From: Natrialba sp. SSL1
GTDB lineage: Archaea > Halobacteriota > Halobacteria > Halobacteriales > Natrialbaceae
Assembly: GCF_001861355.1 (NCBI RefSeq)
Contig: NZ_MASN01000040.1
Span: 62,001-126,000, forward strand
Direction: 5' to 3'
DNA: 64,000 nt
In this document: positions 35,330-43,641 of the stretch, in pieces
Position numbering within the stretch: the first letter of the stretch is position 1
Layout of the letters: every line of letters starts with the position of its first letter
Translations under genes and position numbers: made by a program
The notes under the pieces: generated by a model
Told to the model about the DNA's origin: nothing
The model's database searches: none
What the model saw: the letters and a program-made list of their open reading frames with translations, nothing else

Positions 35330-35605
35330 ATGCTCGACGCACTCGCAGAGGGGGTCCTCATGCTGATGCAACTGACCGTCTTTGCACTGGCACTCGGCCT
35401 CACCCTCATCAGCTTTCAATCGTACACGAAGAGTCAGTCGAAACGACTCGAGTCGGCGTTCATCGGCTTTGCCTTCCTCAGTATGGGCGTTGCCCTGACG
35501 ACGATCACGTCACAGCTCCCGTCGGCTGCAACGGCGTTCTACATCGTCGAAACGATTCCGTTCATCGTCGGATTCGGCATGCTGTACGTCTCGCTGTACC
35601 GGTAG
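35330..35605 (+). CDS. Small three-helix membrane protein paired with an ArsR regulator
   Basis: The 91-aa product is nearly all hydrophobic with three likely helices (LMQLTVFALALGLTLISF, IGFAFLSMGVALTTI, IVETIPFIVGFGMLYVSLY) and a basic loop KSQSKRLES. It matches the type of small membrane protein found next to winged-helix regulators in haloarchaea. It could relay a membrane signal to the regulator at 34726. No transport motif is seen. Confidence 0.75.
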   Translation: MLDALAEGVLMLMQLTVFALALGLTLISFQSYTKSQSKRLESAFIGFAFLSMGVALTTITSQLPSAATAFYIVETIPFIVGFGMLYVSLYR

Positions 35606-35619
35606 CCACACCCACCTGA

Positions 35620-36375
35620 TTACTCCGACTCGAACGCTGGTTCTACCGTCTCGACACGCGACTCAACCCACGACGCCGCCGCGTCGACCGACTCCGCGGT
35701 CGTCCCAGTGATCCGAATCCGCCCCGGTCGCTGCTCGCTGCGCGGGTAGCTCCCAACACTGACGTCGAACTCGTTCGTGACGGACTCGAGTACGTCGTGC
35801 AGCGAGCCCTCGGGAGCGGGGGTGTAGATCGTCCGGGCGACGGATTCGCCGGAGAACTCGTCGGCGACGCTCTCGAACATCGCGCGCATTTCGTCGGGGA
35901 TGCCGGCGAAGACGTAGACGCCGTCGACGACGCAGCCGGGAGCCCAGCCCTCGTCGACGACGATGGGTGTTGCACCCTCGGGGAGCGAGGCGGCGACCTC
36001 GAGGTCGAGTTGCAGGTCGTAGTCGGCGACCAGCTCCGGGTTTTCCTCCCGGAACGCGGCGGCTTTCTCGCGCAGTCGGTCGTAAATCTCCTCGAAAACG
36101 ACGAACTCGCGGTCGAGGCCGTCGGCCACCGCGGGAACGGTGACGTCGTCGGGCGTGCCGCCGATGCCACCGGTGACGATGACCGCGTCGAACTCGGGGT
36201 CGTCGTGCCAGCGCGCGACGATGCTCGCGATGAGTTCGCGTTCGTCGGGCACCGTCAGGATGCGCCTGACGGTCGCGCCGCGGTCGCTGAGTCGGGCGGC
36301 GAGCCAGGAGGCGTTGGTGTTCGTCGTCTGCCCGGCGAGGAGTTCGTCGCCGACGGTGAGGAGTGCGACATTCAT
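35620..36375 (-). CDS. CinA-type molybdopterin-binding-domain protein
   Basis: The 251-aa protein opens with MNVALLTVGDELLAGQTTNT and has the motif IVTGGIGGTPDDVTVPAVA, both hallmarks of the CinA/MoaB-like fold. It corresponds to the N-terminal (COG1058) domain of bacterial CinA; the C-terminal nicotinamide-nucleotide amidase domain is absent. In bacteria this domain has ADP-ribose pyrophosphatase activity, which is a possible function here. Monocistronic and cytosolic. Confidence 0.87.
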   Translation of the reverse strand: MNVALLTVGDELLAGQTTNTNASWLAARLSDRGATVRRILTVPDERELIASIVARWHDDPEFDAVIVTGGIGGTPDDVTVPAVADGLDREFVVFEEIYDRLREKAAAFREENPELVADYDLQLDLEVAASLPEGATPIVVDEGWAPGCVVDGVYVFAGIPDEMRAMFESVADEFSGESVARTIYTPAPEGSLHDVLESVTNEFDVSVGSYPRSEQRPGRIRITGTTAESVDAAASWVESRVETVEPAFESE

Positions 36376-36433
36376 ACCGACGGTTCGGGCTCGACTCAGT
36401 TAGCGTCCGCGGCTTGGCTTGCGTAGGCGGCCG

Positions 36434-37558
36434 TCACTGCGACGTAGCAGCACCGCTATCTCCGCCGTTATCAGTCGCGTCCGACCGTGCGCGTAGCCGT
36501 TCGATTCGCGCGCCGAACGACGGGTTTGGGGAGAACCACTCACGACCGGGATCGGTATCGTGAGTGAACCCACCCGTCCCAACAGCGTGTTCGATGGCAT
36601 CCGTGAGGACGGCAGCGCCGACTTCGTCGGCGGCTCGTCTGTCGGTGAAGTACCGCAGCCGTCTGGTTCCGCCCCATCCGAGCAGGACGGTCGCGAGTGC
36701 GAGGACCGCACCGACAGCAGCCCCGCTGAGGAAGAACGCGAGAAGGAAGCCTACAGCTGCACCGAGAAGCGGCAGCATCACGACCAGCGTACTGTAACAG
36801 CGCTTTTGCTCACGCCGCGCGACGACCAGTGCCGTGAGAGCCTCGTCGTCAAGCGACTCGAGTGCCGCCCGCGAGACGAACAGCACTCGATACTGCGGCG
36901 GCCCGGCGAGGCGAGTGGTCAGGAACTGAGTCTCGGAGTCGACGACACGAACGCGGACGGAGCGTGGTGTGAGCGCCGCGGACTCGAGTACACCCGTTAG
37001 ACGCGCTCGTTCAGCGTCGGTTGGTTGGCGGACGGGGTTCAGAAGCGAAATGAGAACGGGTGTAGTGGCCCAGCAGAGAAGACCGATGAGTGGGACGAGC
37101 GCGAGCGTAGCGAGTGGACCGCCCTGAAGGACCGGTCGAACGAGGAGGGCGGCAAAACCGAACGCGAGAACGATGAGCATCGTCAGAGAGCGAGCGTACC
37201 GCCGACAAACGGTCGCCGGGTCAGCAGAATGGAACAGGTCGGGTGTCGTCCGAAGGGTACCGACGACGGACGCCGTTCCGACGACTCCGCCGGCGAGTCC
37301 GGCCAGCAACACTGCGAAGCCATCGGAGATGAGTCGGGGAACCGCGACGTGTCCGAGATCGACGTTGAACCAGAGGGCGAAGGCAACAGCGGTTGCGAAG
37401 CCTACTGTGATCGTATTCAGTCCGCGTGTTGCCGTTTCTCCACTGAGCCGAGATGCGACGTAGCCGTACAGAACGCCGATGCCACCGGCAACGATTGTGG
37501 CGAGAGCGACGGTGACGACGAGCGAGAGCCAGCCACCGACGGTGATTTCCAGCGACAT
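36434..37558 (-). CDS. Degenerate M48 (HtpX-like) membrane peptidase homologue
   Basis: The 374-aa protein has seven or so hydrophobic segments and a soluble region matching HtpX-type peptidases: RVLFVSRAALESLDDEALTA is where the helix before the active site lies. The zinc motif HExxH is replaced by REQKR (residues 249-253): both histidines are arginine, only the Glu remains. The third-ligand region reads DRRAADEVGAAVL. It is therefore likely a catalytically dead member with a regulatory or binding role. The C-terminus is soluble and Ser/Asp-rich. Confidence 0.72.
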   Translation of the reverse strand: MSLEITVGGWLSLVVTVALATIVAGGIGVLYGYVASRLSGETATRGLNTITVGFATAVAFALWFNVDLGHVAVPRLISDGFAVLLAGLAGGVVGTASVVGTLRTTPDLFHSADPATVCRRYARSLTMLIVLAFGFAALLVRPVLQGGPLATLALVPLIGLLCWATTPVLISLLNPVRQPTDAERARLTGVLESAALTPRSVRVRVVDSETQFLTTRLAGPPQYRVLFVSRAALESLDDEALTALVVARREQKRCYSTLVVMLPLLGAAVGFLLAFFLSGAAVGAVLALATVLLGWGGTRRLRYFTDRRAADEVGAAVLTDAIEHAVGTGGFTHDTDPGREWFSPNPSFGARIERLRARSDATDNGGDSGAATSQ

Positions 37559-37657
37559 AGCTGGCGTTTAGGGAGCGGATGTAAACGAGTTTCTCTTCTG
37601 ATGGGTATTTTTGTTTATTCGGGGAACGCTTTTCTTTTCGCCCACAGTATACCGACT

Positions 37658-37888
37658 ATGGCCGACGTAGCTCTGGACGACCGTGGCCGTCTGACGCTTC
37701 CGAAGGAAATTCGAGAGCGATACGGCGAGCGCTACCACATCGTGCAGCTTCACGACGGAATCAAGCTCGTGCCGGTCGCCGAGGATCCACTCGAGGCGCT
37801 CCGAAACGAATTCGGGGATGTTGAGAAGTCGGCCGACGAACTTCGCGACGGTGCACGAGATCTAGCCCTCGACGAGGCCGGCCGATAG
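37658..37888 (+). CDS. AbrB/SpoVT-type antitoxin (VapB-like)
   Basis: The 76-aa protein has the swapped-hairpin DNA-binding domain: MADVALDDRGRLTLPKEIRE, then GERYHIVQLHDGIKLVPVA. The charged helical C-terminus should wrap the toxin. Its stop codon is immediately followed by the ATG of a PIN-domain gene, the usual antitoxin-toxin order. It likely represses its own promoter. Confidence 0.87.
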   Translation: MADVALDDRGRLTLPKEIRERYGERYHIVQLHDGIKLVPVAEDPLEALRNEFGDVEKSADELRDGARDLALDEAGR

Positions 37889-38242
37889 ATGTACGCGGAA
37901 ACCGACTTTCTACTGGCGCTCATCAAGGACGAGGACTGGCTCGGAGAGGCTGCCGAGACAGTGTATCGCGCGCACCAGGACGAACTGTGGACCTCACAGT
38001 TCACGCTCATCGAACTCCTGATGGTCGCCTACCGGGAGGACCGAGACACCGAACGCGTCGTTTCGAACGCCGTCAACCTCGTCGAGGTACGCGGTGACGT
38101 AGACACCGTCGTCGCCGCAGCAACGTACGTCGAAGACCACGGGTTCACGCCGTTCGATGCGCTCCACCTCGTCGAATCGAGCGGTGAGACGATCGTCTCG
38201 AGCGACGACACGTACGCAGACGTAGCTCCCGACTCGACCTGA
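37889..38242 (+). CDS. PIN-domain toxin (VapC-like RNase)
   Basis: The 117-aa PIN protein shows the acidic active-site set: Asp in MYAETDFLLAL, Glu in TLIELLMVAYRED, Asp in GFTPFDALHL and Asp in IVSSDDTYADV. VapC toxins cut tRNA or rRNA when released from their antitoxin. It is abutted to the AbrB gene with no gap. The length is slightly below the usual 130 residues but all motifs are present. Confidence 0.87.
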   Translation: MYAETDFLLALIKDEDWLGEAAETVYRAHQDELWTSQFTLIELLMVAYREDRDTERVVSNAVNLVEVRGDVDTVVAAATYVEDHGFTPFDALHLVESSGETIVSSDDTYADVAPDST

Positions 38243-38304
38243 AGACGGTCGCCGAGGAGTGATGCTCCGCAATCCCTAAACGCGACTCGTCCCAATAGCC
38301 AGCA

Positions 38305-39837
38305 ATGAGCGACTGGACCGAAACGTACCGTCCGACGACGCTGTCGGAGGTACGCGGGAACAACAAGGCCCGCGACAAACTCAAGGAGTGGGCCGAGACC
38401 TGGGACGACCACCGGGACGCGGTGATCGTCCACGGGAGCCCCGGCGTCGGGAAGACCTCGGCCGCCCACGCGCTGGCGAACGATCTGGGGTGGCCCGTGA
38501 TGGAACTCAACGCCAGCGACAGCCGCGGAGCCGACGTCATCGAGCGCATCGCCGGCGAGGCCGCAAAGAGCGGGACGCTCACCGGCGGCGAGTCGGGCCG
38601 ACGGCTGGTCATTCTGGACGAAGCGGACAACTTCCACGGCAACGCCGACTACGGCGGCTCGCGGGAGGTCACCCGCGTCGTCAAGAGCGCCAACCAGCCG
38701 ATGGTGCTCGTGGCCAACGAGTTCTACGACATGAGCCAGAGTCTCCGTAACGCCTGCGAGACGATCGAGTTCCGCGACGTTTCGAAGCGCTCGATCGTCC
38801 CCGTCCTGCGGGATATCTGTCGCCGCGAGGACATCGAGTTCGAGGACGACGCCCTGCAGAAGATCGCCGAGGACACGAGCGGCGACCTCCGATCTGCGGT
38901 CAACGACCTCCAGGCAGTCGCCGAGGAAGCCGAACGACTGACCGTCGACGACGTGGTGACCGGCGACCGTGACACGACGGAAGGTATCTTCGACTTTCTG
39001 GACACGCTCATCAAGGAAGAAGACGCCGAAGGTGCGCTCAAGGCCTCCTACGACGTCGACGAGAACCCGGACGAGATGCTGAACTGGATCGAAGATAACG
39101 TCCCCAAGGACTACCAGGGTGCGGAACTGGCGGACGCCTACGAGTTCCTCGCGAACGCCGACCGCTGGCTAGGCCGAGTTCGTTCGACGCAGAACTACTC
39201 GTTCTGGCGCTACGCCTCGGACAACATGACTGCCGGCGTCGCCGCCTCCCGCCGTGAGCCCAAGGGAGGCTGGACCAGGTACGGGCCGCCGAGCTACTGG
39301 CGCAAACTCGGCAGCAGCAAGGGCACGCGCAAGACGCGCGACGCAATCGCCGAACGGATCGCCGAGCGCGAGGGAACGAGTGTCGGGACCGCCCGCCGAG
39401 AGATCATGCCGTTCCTCTCGGCGATGACCCACCACTGCAAGAATCGGGATCTGACAGTGCAAATGGCCGCGGCGTACGAGCTCGACGAGAAGGAGGTCTC
39501 GTTCGTGACGGGAAGTGGAAAGAGCACCAACAAGGTCCAGTCGATCGTCGAGGACGCCGAAGAGCTACTCACCGAGCAGACGGTCGAACACTCCGGCTCT
39601 GCGTTCTTCGATACGTCCGATTCGGACACCGATTCAGCAGCGGCGACGGACGCGGATTCGCCGGCCGACGACGAGGCGTCTGAAGCAGCCAGCGATGGAC
39701 AGGGACAGGAAACGCTCGTCTCTGCGGGAGAGGACGGGGCCGGTTCGTCTGAGGAAGAGCCGGACGACACACCTGCTGAAACAGGTGCACCAGACGAGAC
39801 CGACGACGATCAGTCCGGCCTGAACGACTTCTTCTGA
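38305..39837 (+). CDS. rfcL: Replication factor C large subunit (clamp loader)
   Basis: The 510-aa AAA+ ATPase loads the PCNA clamp onto DNA with the small RFC subunits. Walker A is HGSPGVGKTS (Lys50) and Walker B is LVILDEADN (Asp105). An RFC box MSDWTETYRPTTLSEVRGN opens the protein. The last 90 residues are an acidic linker ending in QSGLNDFF, which is a perfect PCNA-interacting peptide (QxxLxxFF). A TATA-like CCTAAACG box upstream supports the start and a leaderless mRNA. Confidence 0.96.
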   Translation: MSDWTETYRPTTLSEVRGNNKARDKLKEWAETWDDHRDAVIVHGSPGVGKTSAAHALANDLGWPVMELNASDSRGADVIERIAGEAAKSGTLTGGESGRRLVILDEADNFHGNADYGGSREVTRVVKSANQPMVLVANEFYDMSQSLRNACETIEFRDVSKRSIVPVLRDICRREDIEFEDDALQKIAEDTSGDLRSAVNDLQAVAEEAERLTVDDVVTGDRDTTEGIFDFLDTLIKEEDAEGALKASYDVDENPDEMLNWIEDNVPKDYQGAELADAYEFLANADRWLGRVRSTQNYSFWRYASDNMTAGVAASRREPKGGWTRYGPPSYWRKLGSSKGTRKTRDAIAERIAEREGTSVGTARREIMPFLSAMTHHCKNRDLTVQMAAAYELDEKEVSFVTGSGKSTNKVQSIVEDAEELLTEQTVEHSGSAFFDTSDSDTDSAAATDADSPADDEASEAASDGQGQETLVSAGEDGAGSSEEEPDDTPAETGAPDETDDDQSGLNDFF

Positions 39838-39996
39838 TCAATCTCGTCCAATTTGGCCGTCTATAGCGTCTCCAGTGACAACGATCCCACTTCTGTGAGG
39901 TGTAGAAAGACCTATACGTCACCCGTAGACACGTCGTCATAATCGCGGTTCGGCTCGGTGGGTACCGCCCTGGCCCCGTTCCGCACGAGCAGGTCC

Positions 39997-40716
39997 ATGA
40001 CCGACAAGAGCGACTTCACAACAGGTGATAGTAATGACGACGCCCTCACAATGGGTGCCAACGACGCTGACAGCTTCACAGCAGGCACCGGTGAGGAAGA
40101 CGCTATTGGCAGCGAGACCGAGACCGAGACTGAGACTGAGACCAGCATCGATACCGGGAGCGAGAACCAGAGCGATACCACAACGAAACCAAATCTTCGA
40201 AAAGCACTCCTGTTACTCCTCGTCGGTGCCGGCGTCATCTGGCTCGGTTACTCCGACTACACCACTCAGGAGGAGCGCCTCGAGAACGCAGTCGAGGTCG
40301 ACGCCGAAATCGTCGAGACGGACGTCGACCGACGGAGTTCAAGCAGCGGCAGTAGCGGCTCCACGTACTACCCCGTCGTCGAATTCGAATACACCTACGA
40401 GGAGTCGACGTACACCAGTTCGAATCTCCACGCGAGTGACTCTCGCAGCGGGCACTCGAGTCGGTCGGCAGCCCAGTCGATCGTCGCGGAGTACCCGGAG
40501 GGTGAACAGGTGACGGCGTATCTCGATCCAAGCGAGCCCGAGGCGGCGTTTCTCGAGACGGAGCAGTCGAACGCACCCGTCCTCTGGATGGTGTTGGGTG
40601 CGTTCTTCGGGCTGGTCGGGGTTGGAATGGTCGTGAAGGGGCAGTTAGCGAAGCGAGGGATCGACGATGACGAGGTCGAGGACGAGAACCGAAACGAGCA
40701 AACAACGCGGCAGTAG
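39997..40716 (+). CDS. DUF3592-type membrane protein
   Basis: The 239-aa protein has an acidic disordered N-terminus with an ETETETETET run, a membrane helix (ALLLLLVGAGVIWLGY), an external beta-rich domain and a second helix (PVLWMVLGAFFGLVGVGMVV). The domain reads YYPVVEFEYTYEESTYTS and YPEGEQVTAYLDPSEPEAAFLE, characteristic of DUF3592 proteins. A GTG at 39958 is an alternative start. The function is not known. Confidence 0.8.
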   Translation: MTDKSDFTTGDSNDDALTMGANDADSFTAGTGEEDAIGSETETETETETSIDTGSENQSDTTTKPNLRKALLLLLVGAGVIWLGYSDYTTQEERLENAVEVDAEIVETDVDRRSSSSGSSGSTYYPVVEFEYTYEESTYTSSNLHASDSRSGHSSRSAAQSIVAEYPEGEQVTAYLDPSEPEAAFLETEQSNAPVLWMVLGAFFGLVGVGMVVKGQLAKRGIDDDEVEDENRNEQTTRQ

Positions 40717-40803
40717 CACTATAGAGGGGCTGAAACCTGTGCAGAACAGACGTTGATCGAGAGCGTGCCCGAGACCGAACCGCCGCGCACATCGAACGAA
40801 CCG

Positions 40804-42039
40804 CTACAGCAACCCGAGTTCGGAGCCGACCGTCCGGAACGCCTCCAGACACGTGATAATATCGTCGCGGTCGTGGGTCGCGATCGGCGCGACGCGGAGC
40901 CGGCTCTCACCTTCTGGCACCGCGGGCGGCCGAATCGGCGGAACGACGATCCCGCGGGCGCGAAGCCCGTCCGCGAACGCGAGCGCATCTCGTTGGTCGC
41001 CGACGACAACGGGGAGAATCTGGGACTCACCCGGGATCGAGAACCCCATCGTCTCGAGTCCGTCCCGGAGATGCGCGACGTTCTCCCAGAGCTGTTCGCG
41101 CGCCTCGCTGTGGCGTGCGAGGTGAAGCGACTCGCTCGCGGCCGCGGCCGCCGTCGGTGCGAGTCCCGTCGAGAAGGCGAACGAGCGCGCCTCGTTGAGC
41201 AGACTCTCGATGAGTGCGTCGCTGCCGGCGACGTAGCCGCCCTGGCTTGCAAGCGCCTTCGAGAGGGTCCCCATCTGGATGTGAACCTGGTCCTCGAGTC
41301 CCTCCGCCTGCACGACGCCGCCGCCGTCCACGTAGAGCCCCGTCGCGTGGGCCTCGTCGACCATTACCCACGCGCCGAACTCCTCGGCGAGGTCGCAGAT
41401 TTCCGAGAGCGGCGCGACGGTGCCGTCGACGCTGAAGACGGTGTCCGTGACGATGAGCCAGGATTCGTCGTCGCTGTCTCCGTTCGTCCCCGTGCTGGCG
41501 TCGGCCGCGGCACGGGACTCGAGTGCATCGCGCAGACTCGCCGGATCGCAGTGGTCGTAGACGACGGTCTCACAGCCGGCGAGTCGGCAGCCGTCGATGA
41601 GACTCGCGTGGTTGCGTTCGTCGGAGAAGATGACGTCCGGCTCGAGTGCGGTGATCGTACCGACGTTCGCAGCGTAGCCGGAGGAGAACGCGAGCGCGCG
41701 CTCGGTGCCCTTGGTTTCGGCGAGCAGTCGCTCCAGGTCGTGGTGGACCATGGTATCGCCGGTGATGATGCGGCTCGCACCGGCACCAGTACCGACGGTG
41801 GCGGCGGCCTGTCGCGCCGCGTCCTGCACCCGCTGGTCGTCTGTCAACCCGAGGTAGTTGTTCGAGGAGAAGACGAGCGCCTCGTCGGCGTCGAGTACCG
41901 GCAGATCGCCGCCGGCGGCGTCTGCGAAGTAGCCGCGCTCGGCGACCCGATCGACGGGGGAGAGCGTCCGTTTTTGCGCGCGTTCCTCGAGTGACCCCAG
42001 TCGGGCCTCGAGGTCGAACCCGCGGTCGCAGTCTTCCAT
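40804..42039 (-). CDS. bioF: 8-amino-7-oxononanoate synthase-like PLP enzyme
   Basis: The 411-aa alpha-oxoamine synthase condenses an acyl-CoA with an amino acid. The PLP lysine is Lys261 in MGTLSKALASQGGYVAG; FSSNNYLGLTDD, VMVDEAHATG and the C-terminal RLRVAPIATH are typical. It could be BioF (biotin) or 2-amino-3-ketobutyrate CoA ligase; the sequence GTGAGASRIITGDTMVHH favours BioF-type reading but no other bio gene lies nearby. Cytosolic. Confidence 0.8.
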   Translation of the reverse strand: MEDCDRGFDLEARLGSLEERAQKRTLSPVDRVAERGYFADAAGGDLPVLDADEALVFSSNNYLGLTDDQRVQDAARQAAATVGTGAGASRIITGDTMVHHDLERLLAETKGTERALAFSSGYAANVGTITALEPDVIFSDERNHASLIDGCRLAGCETVVYDHCDPASLRDALESRAAADASTGTNGDSDDESWLIVTDTVFSVDGTVAPLSEICDLAEEFGAWVMVDEAHATGLYVDGGGVVQAEGLEDQVHIQMGTLSKALASQGGYVAGSDALIESLLNEARSFAFSTGLAPTAAAAASESLHLARHSEAREQLWENVAHLRDGLETMGFSIPGESQILPVVVGDQRDALAFADGLRARGIVVPPIRPPAVPEGESRLRVAPIATHDRDDIITCLEAFRTVGSELGLL

Positions 42040-42125
42040 TCGCCTGAAGGGAGTCCGTGGCGTGGTTTTACTCTCACGGTTCCGTTCTCATAAGGAAGTT
42101 GGCACGACGGGGCCCGTTACGGGAA

Positions 42126-43376
42126 TTATCGCGGTGTTTCGCTCCCCCACTTATCGAGTGCGGTCGCGAGTTCGGCGTGATCCTGCGCGTACTCCTCGAG
42201 TGGGACGCCTTCGAGACTCGCGTCGGTAGCCTGCCGAAGCGCTTTCGCGCCGGCGTGGGTGCCGTCGGGGTGGCCGTGGATGCCACCGCCGGCCTGAATG
42301 CAGATATCGGTACCGAGCGCGTCGATGAGTTGGTCGACGACGCCGGGGTGGAGGCCACCGGAGGCGACGGGGAGGACGGGGTTCAGCCCGTGACAGTCGC
42401 CGTGGAGCCAGTCGTTGATCCCAGGCGTGTCCTCGTTTGCGAGCTTGCCGAGTCCGGCGGTGCCGGTGTGAATGTGGTCGACGCCGCAGAGCCGGGAAAG
42501 CTGTGCGATGACACGCATGGAGACACCGTGGTGGTCCATGCGGTCGAAGGCAGCGTGCATGGCCCGGTGGGCGTGGATCGCGAGTCCGTGTTCCTCACAC
42601 CGGTCGCGGACACTCTGGACGGCCGACCAGCCGCAGGTGATGATGTCGACCATGACGAAGCCGCCGCCGTGTTCGGCGACGAGGTCGACGCGCTCTACCA
42701 TCTCGTTCGTCTCCGCCGTGACGTTCACGAGGTAGTCCTTGCGCTCGCCGACGTCCTCCTCGACGCGGTCGCGAGCGGCGAGACTCTCCGCGAGGCGGTC
42801 CTCGAACGGGTTGAAGTCCTGGTCGGTAAGATTCTCGTCGTCTTTCAATAGATCGACGCCGCCGCGCCAGGCCTCCTCGCCGACGCGGACGTGGGCGTCC
42901 GTCGAGAGGCCGACCTTGGGTTTCGGAACCGTCGCCAGAATCGGGCGGTCGCCGGCGTCGAGTTTCTCGCGTGCGACGCTCGTGCCGAACTGCGGGCCGG
43001 GGAAGCCCGACGTAATCGACTCGGGCCACTCGCAGTCCTCGAGTCGGATTGCGTCGACGGCTTTCATACCCATGATATTCCCCGCGATACAGGAGAGGAT
43101 CTGCGGCATGCTGCCCGCCTCGAACAGTTCCGCGGGGTAGGCGACGGTGATCTCGTCGCCGTCGATTCCGCAGGCGACCGCGCCGAGATGAGTTAGTTCG
43201 TCCTCGTCGACGTGCAGGGCGGCCCACGTGCCGTTCGAGGACTCCGAGGCGACGCGGCTCGCGGCGGCTTCCATCGACATGCCTTCGGCTGGGTCGATGG
43301 TGAAGGTACAGACGAGGTCAGTCGAATCGGGGTCGTACTCGCGGTCGAGGAAATCGTCGTACTCGATGCCAGTCAT
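42126..43376 (-). CDS. rbcL: Form III (archaeal) RuBisCO large subunit
   Basis: The 416-aa protein has the catalytic RuBisCO set: Lys in VPKPKVGLS (about 152-154), the carbamylated Lys178 in GGVDLLKDDENL with its Asp and Glu metal ligands, HRAMHAAF, loop 6 GTAGLGKLANEDTPG and VASGGLHPG. It lacks a small subunit and is shorter than plant-type enzymes. In archaea form III works in AMP salvage: ribose-1,5-bisphosphate to ribulose-1,5-bisphosphate, then CO2 fixation to 3-phosphoglycerate. The start at MTGIEYDDFL (43376) is preferred over 43391. Confidence 0.94.
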   Translation of the reverse strand: MTGIEYDDFLDREYDPDSTDLVCTFTIDPAEGMSMEAAASRVASESSNGTWAALHVDEDELTHLGAVACGIDGDEITVAYPAELFEAGSMPQILSCIAGNIMGMKAVDAIRLEDCEWPESITSGFPGPQFGTSVAREKLDAGDRPILATVPKPKVGLSTDAHVRVGEEAWRGGVDLLKDDENLTDQDFNPFEDRLAESLAARDRVEEDVGERKDYLVNVTAETNEMVERVDLVAEHGGGFVMVDIITCGWSAVQSVRDRCEEHGLAIHAHRAMHAAFDRMDHHGVSMRVIAQLSRLCGVDHIHTGTAGLGKLANEDTPGINDWLHGDCHGLNPVLPVASGGLHPGVVDQLIDALGTDICIQAGGGIHGHPDGTHAGAKALRQATDASLEGVPLEEYAQDHAELATALDKWGSETPR

Positions 43377-43612
43377 GGTAGTCCTTGACATTCATCGCGG
43401 TGACTAATAGTGTTTGCGCGGATTTCGCTGACTGAAGTCAGCAACCGGAGACGTATCCATTACTCCCGTCCCACTCCCAAAGACAGGATGTGTTAGACAG
43501 AAGTGACCATTCGTCCACCCACTCATCGCTATTCGGACGAGAACGGCCAATACACTAATACGGTACGTCTCATCTCGGACGTGACAGGAAAAATTGCAAA
43601 AATTAATTAGCT

Positions 43613-43620
43613 ATTATAAT
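43613..43620 (+). promoter_or_regulatory. TATA box of the acidic protein at 43642
   Basis: ATTATAAT in an AT-rich stretch lies 22-29 bases before the ATG, consistent with a leaderless mRNA. Confidence 0.5.
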
Positions 43621-43641
43621 ACAGTGTGACTGTGAGCGTGC

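Noticed and set aside
35052-35330. 92-codon frame with TDTDTN repeats between the ArsR and membrane genes
   Set aside because: It starts inside the ArsR gene, ends on the next ATG and has no promoter or ribosome site; treated as a non-coding repeat.
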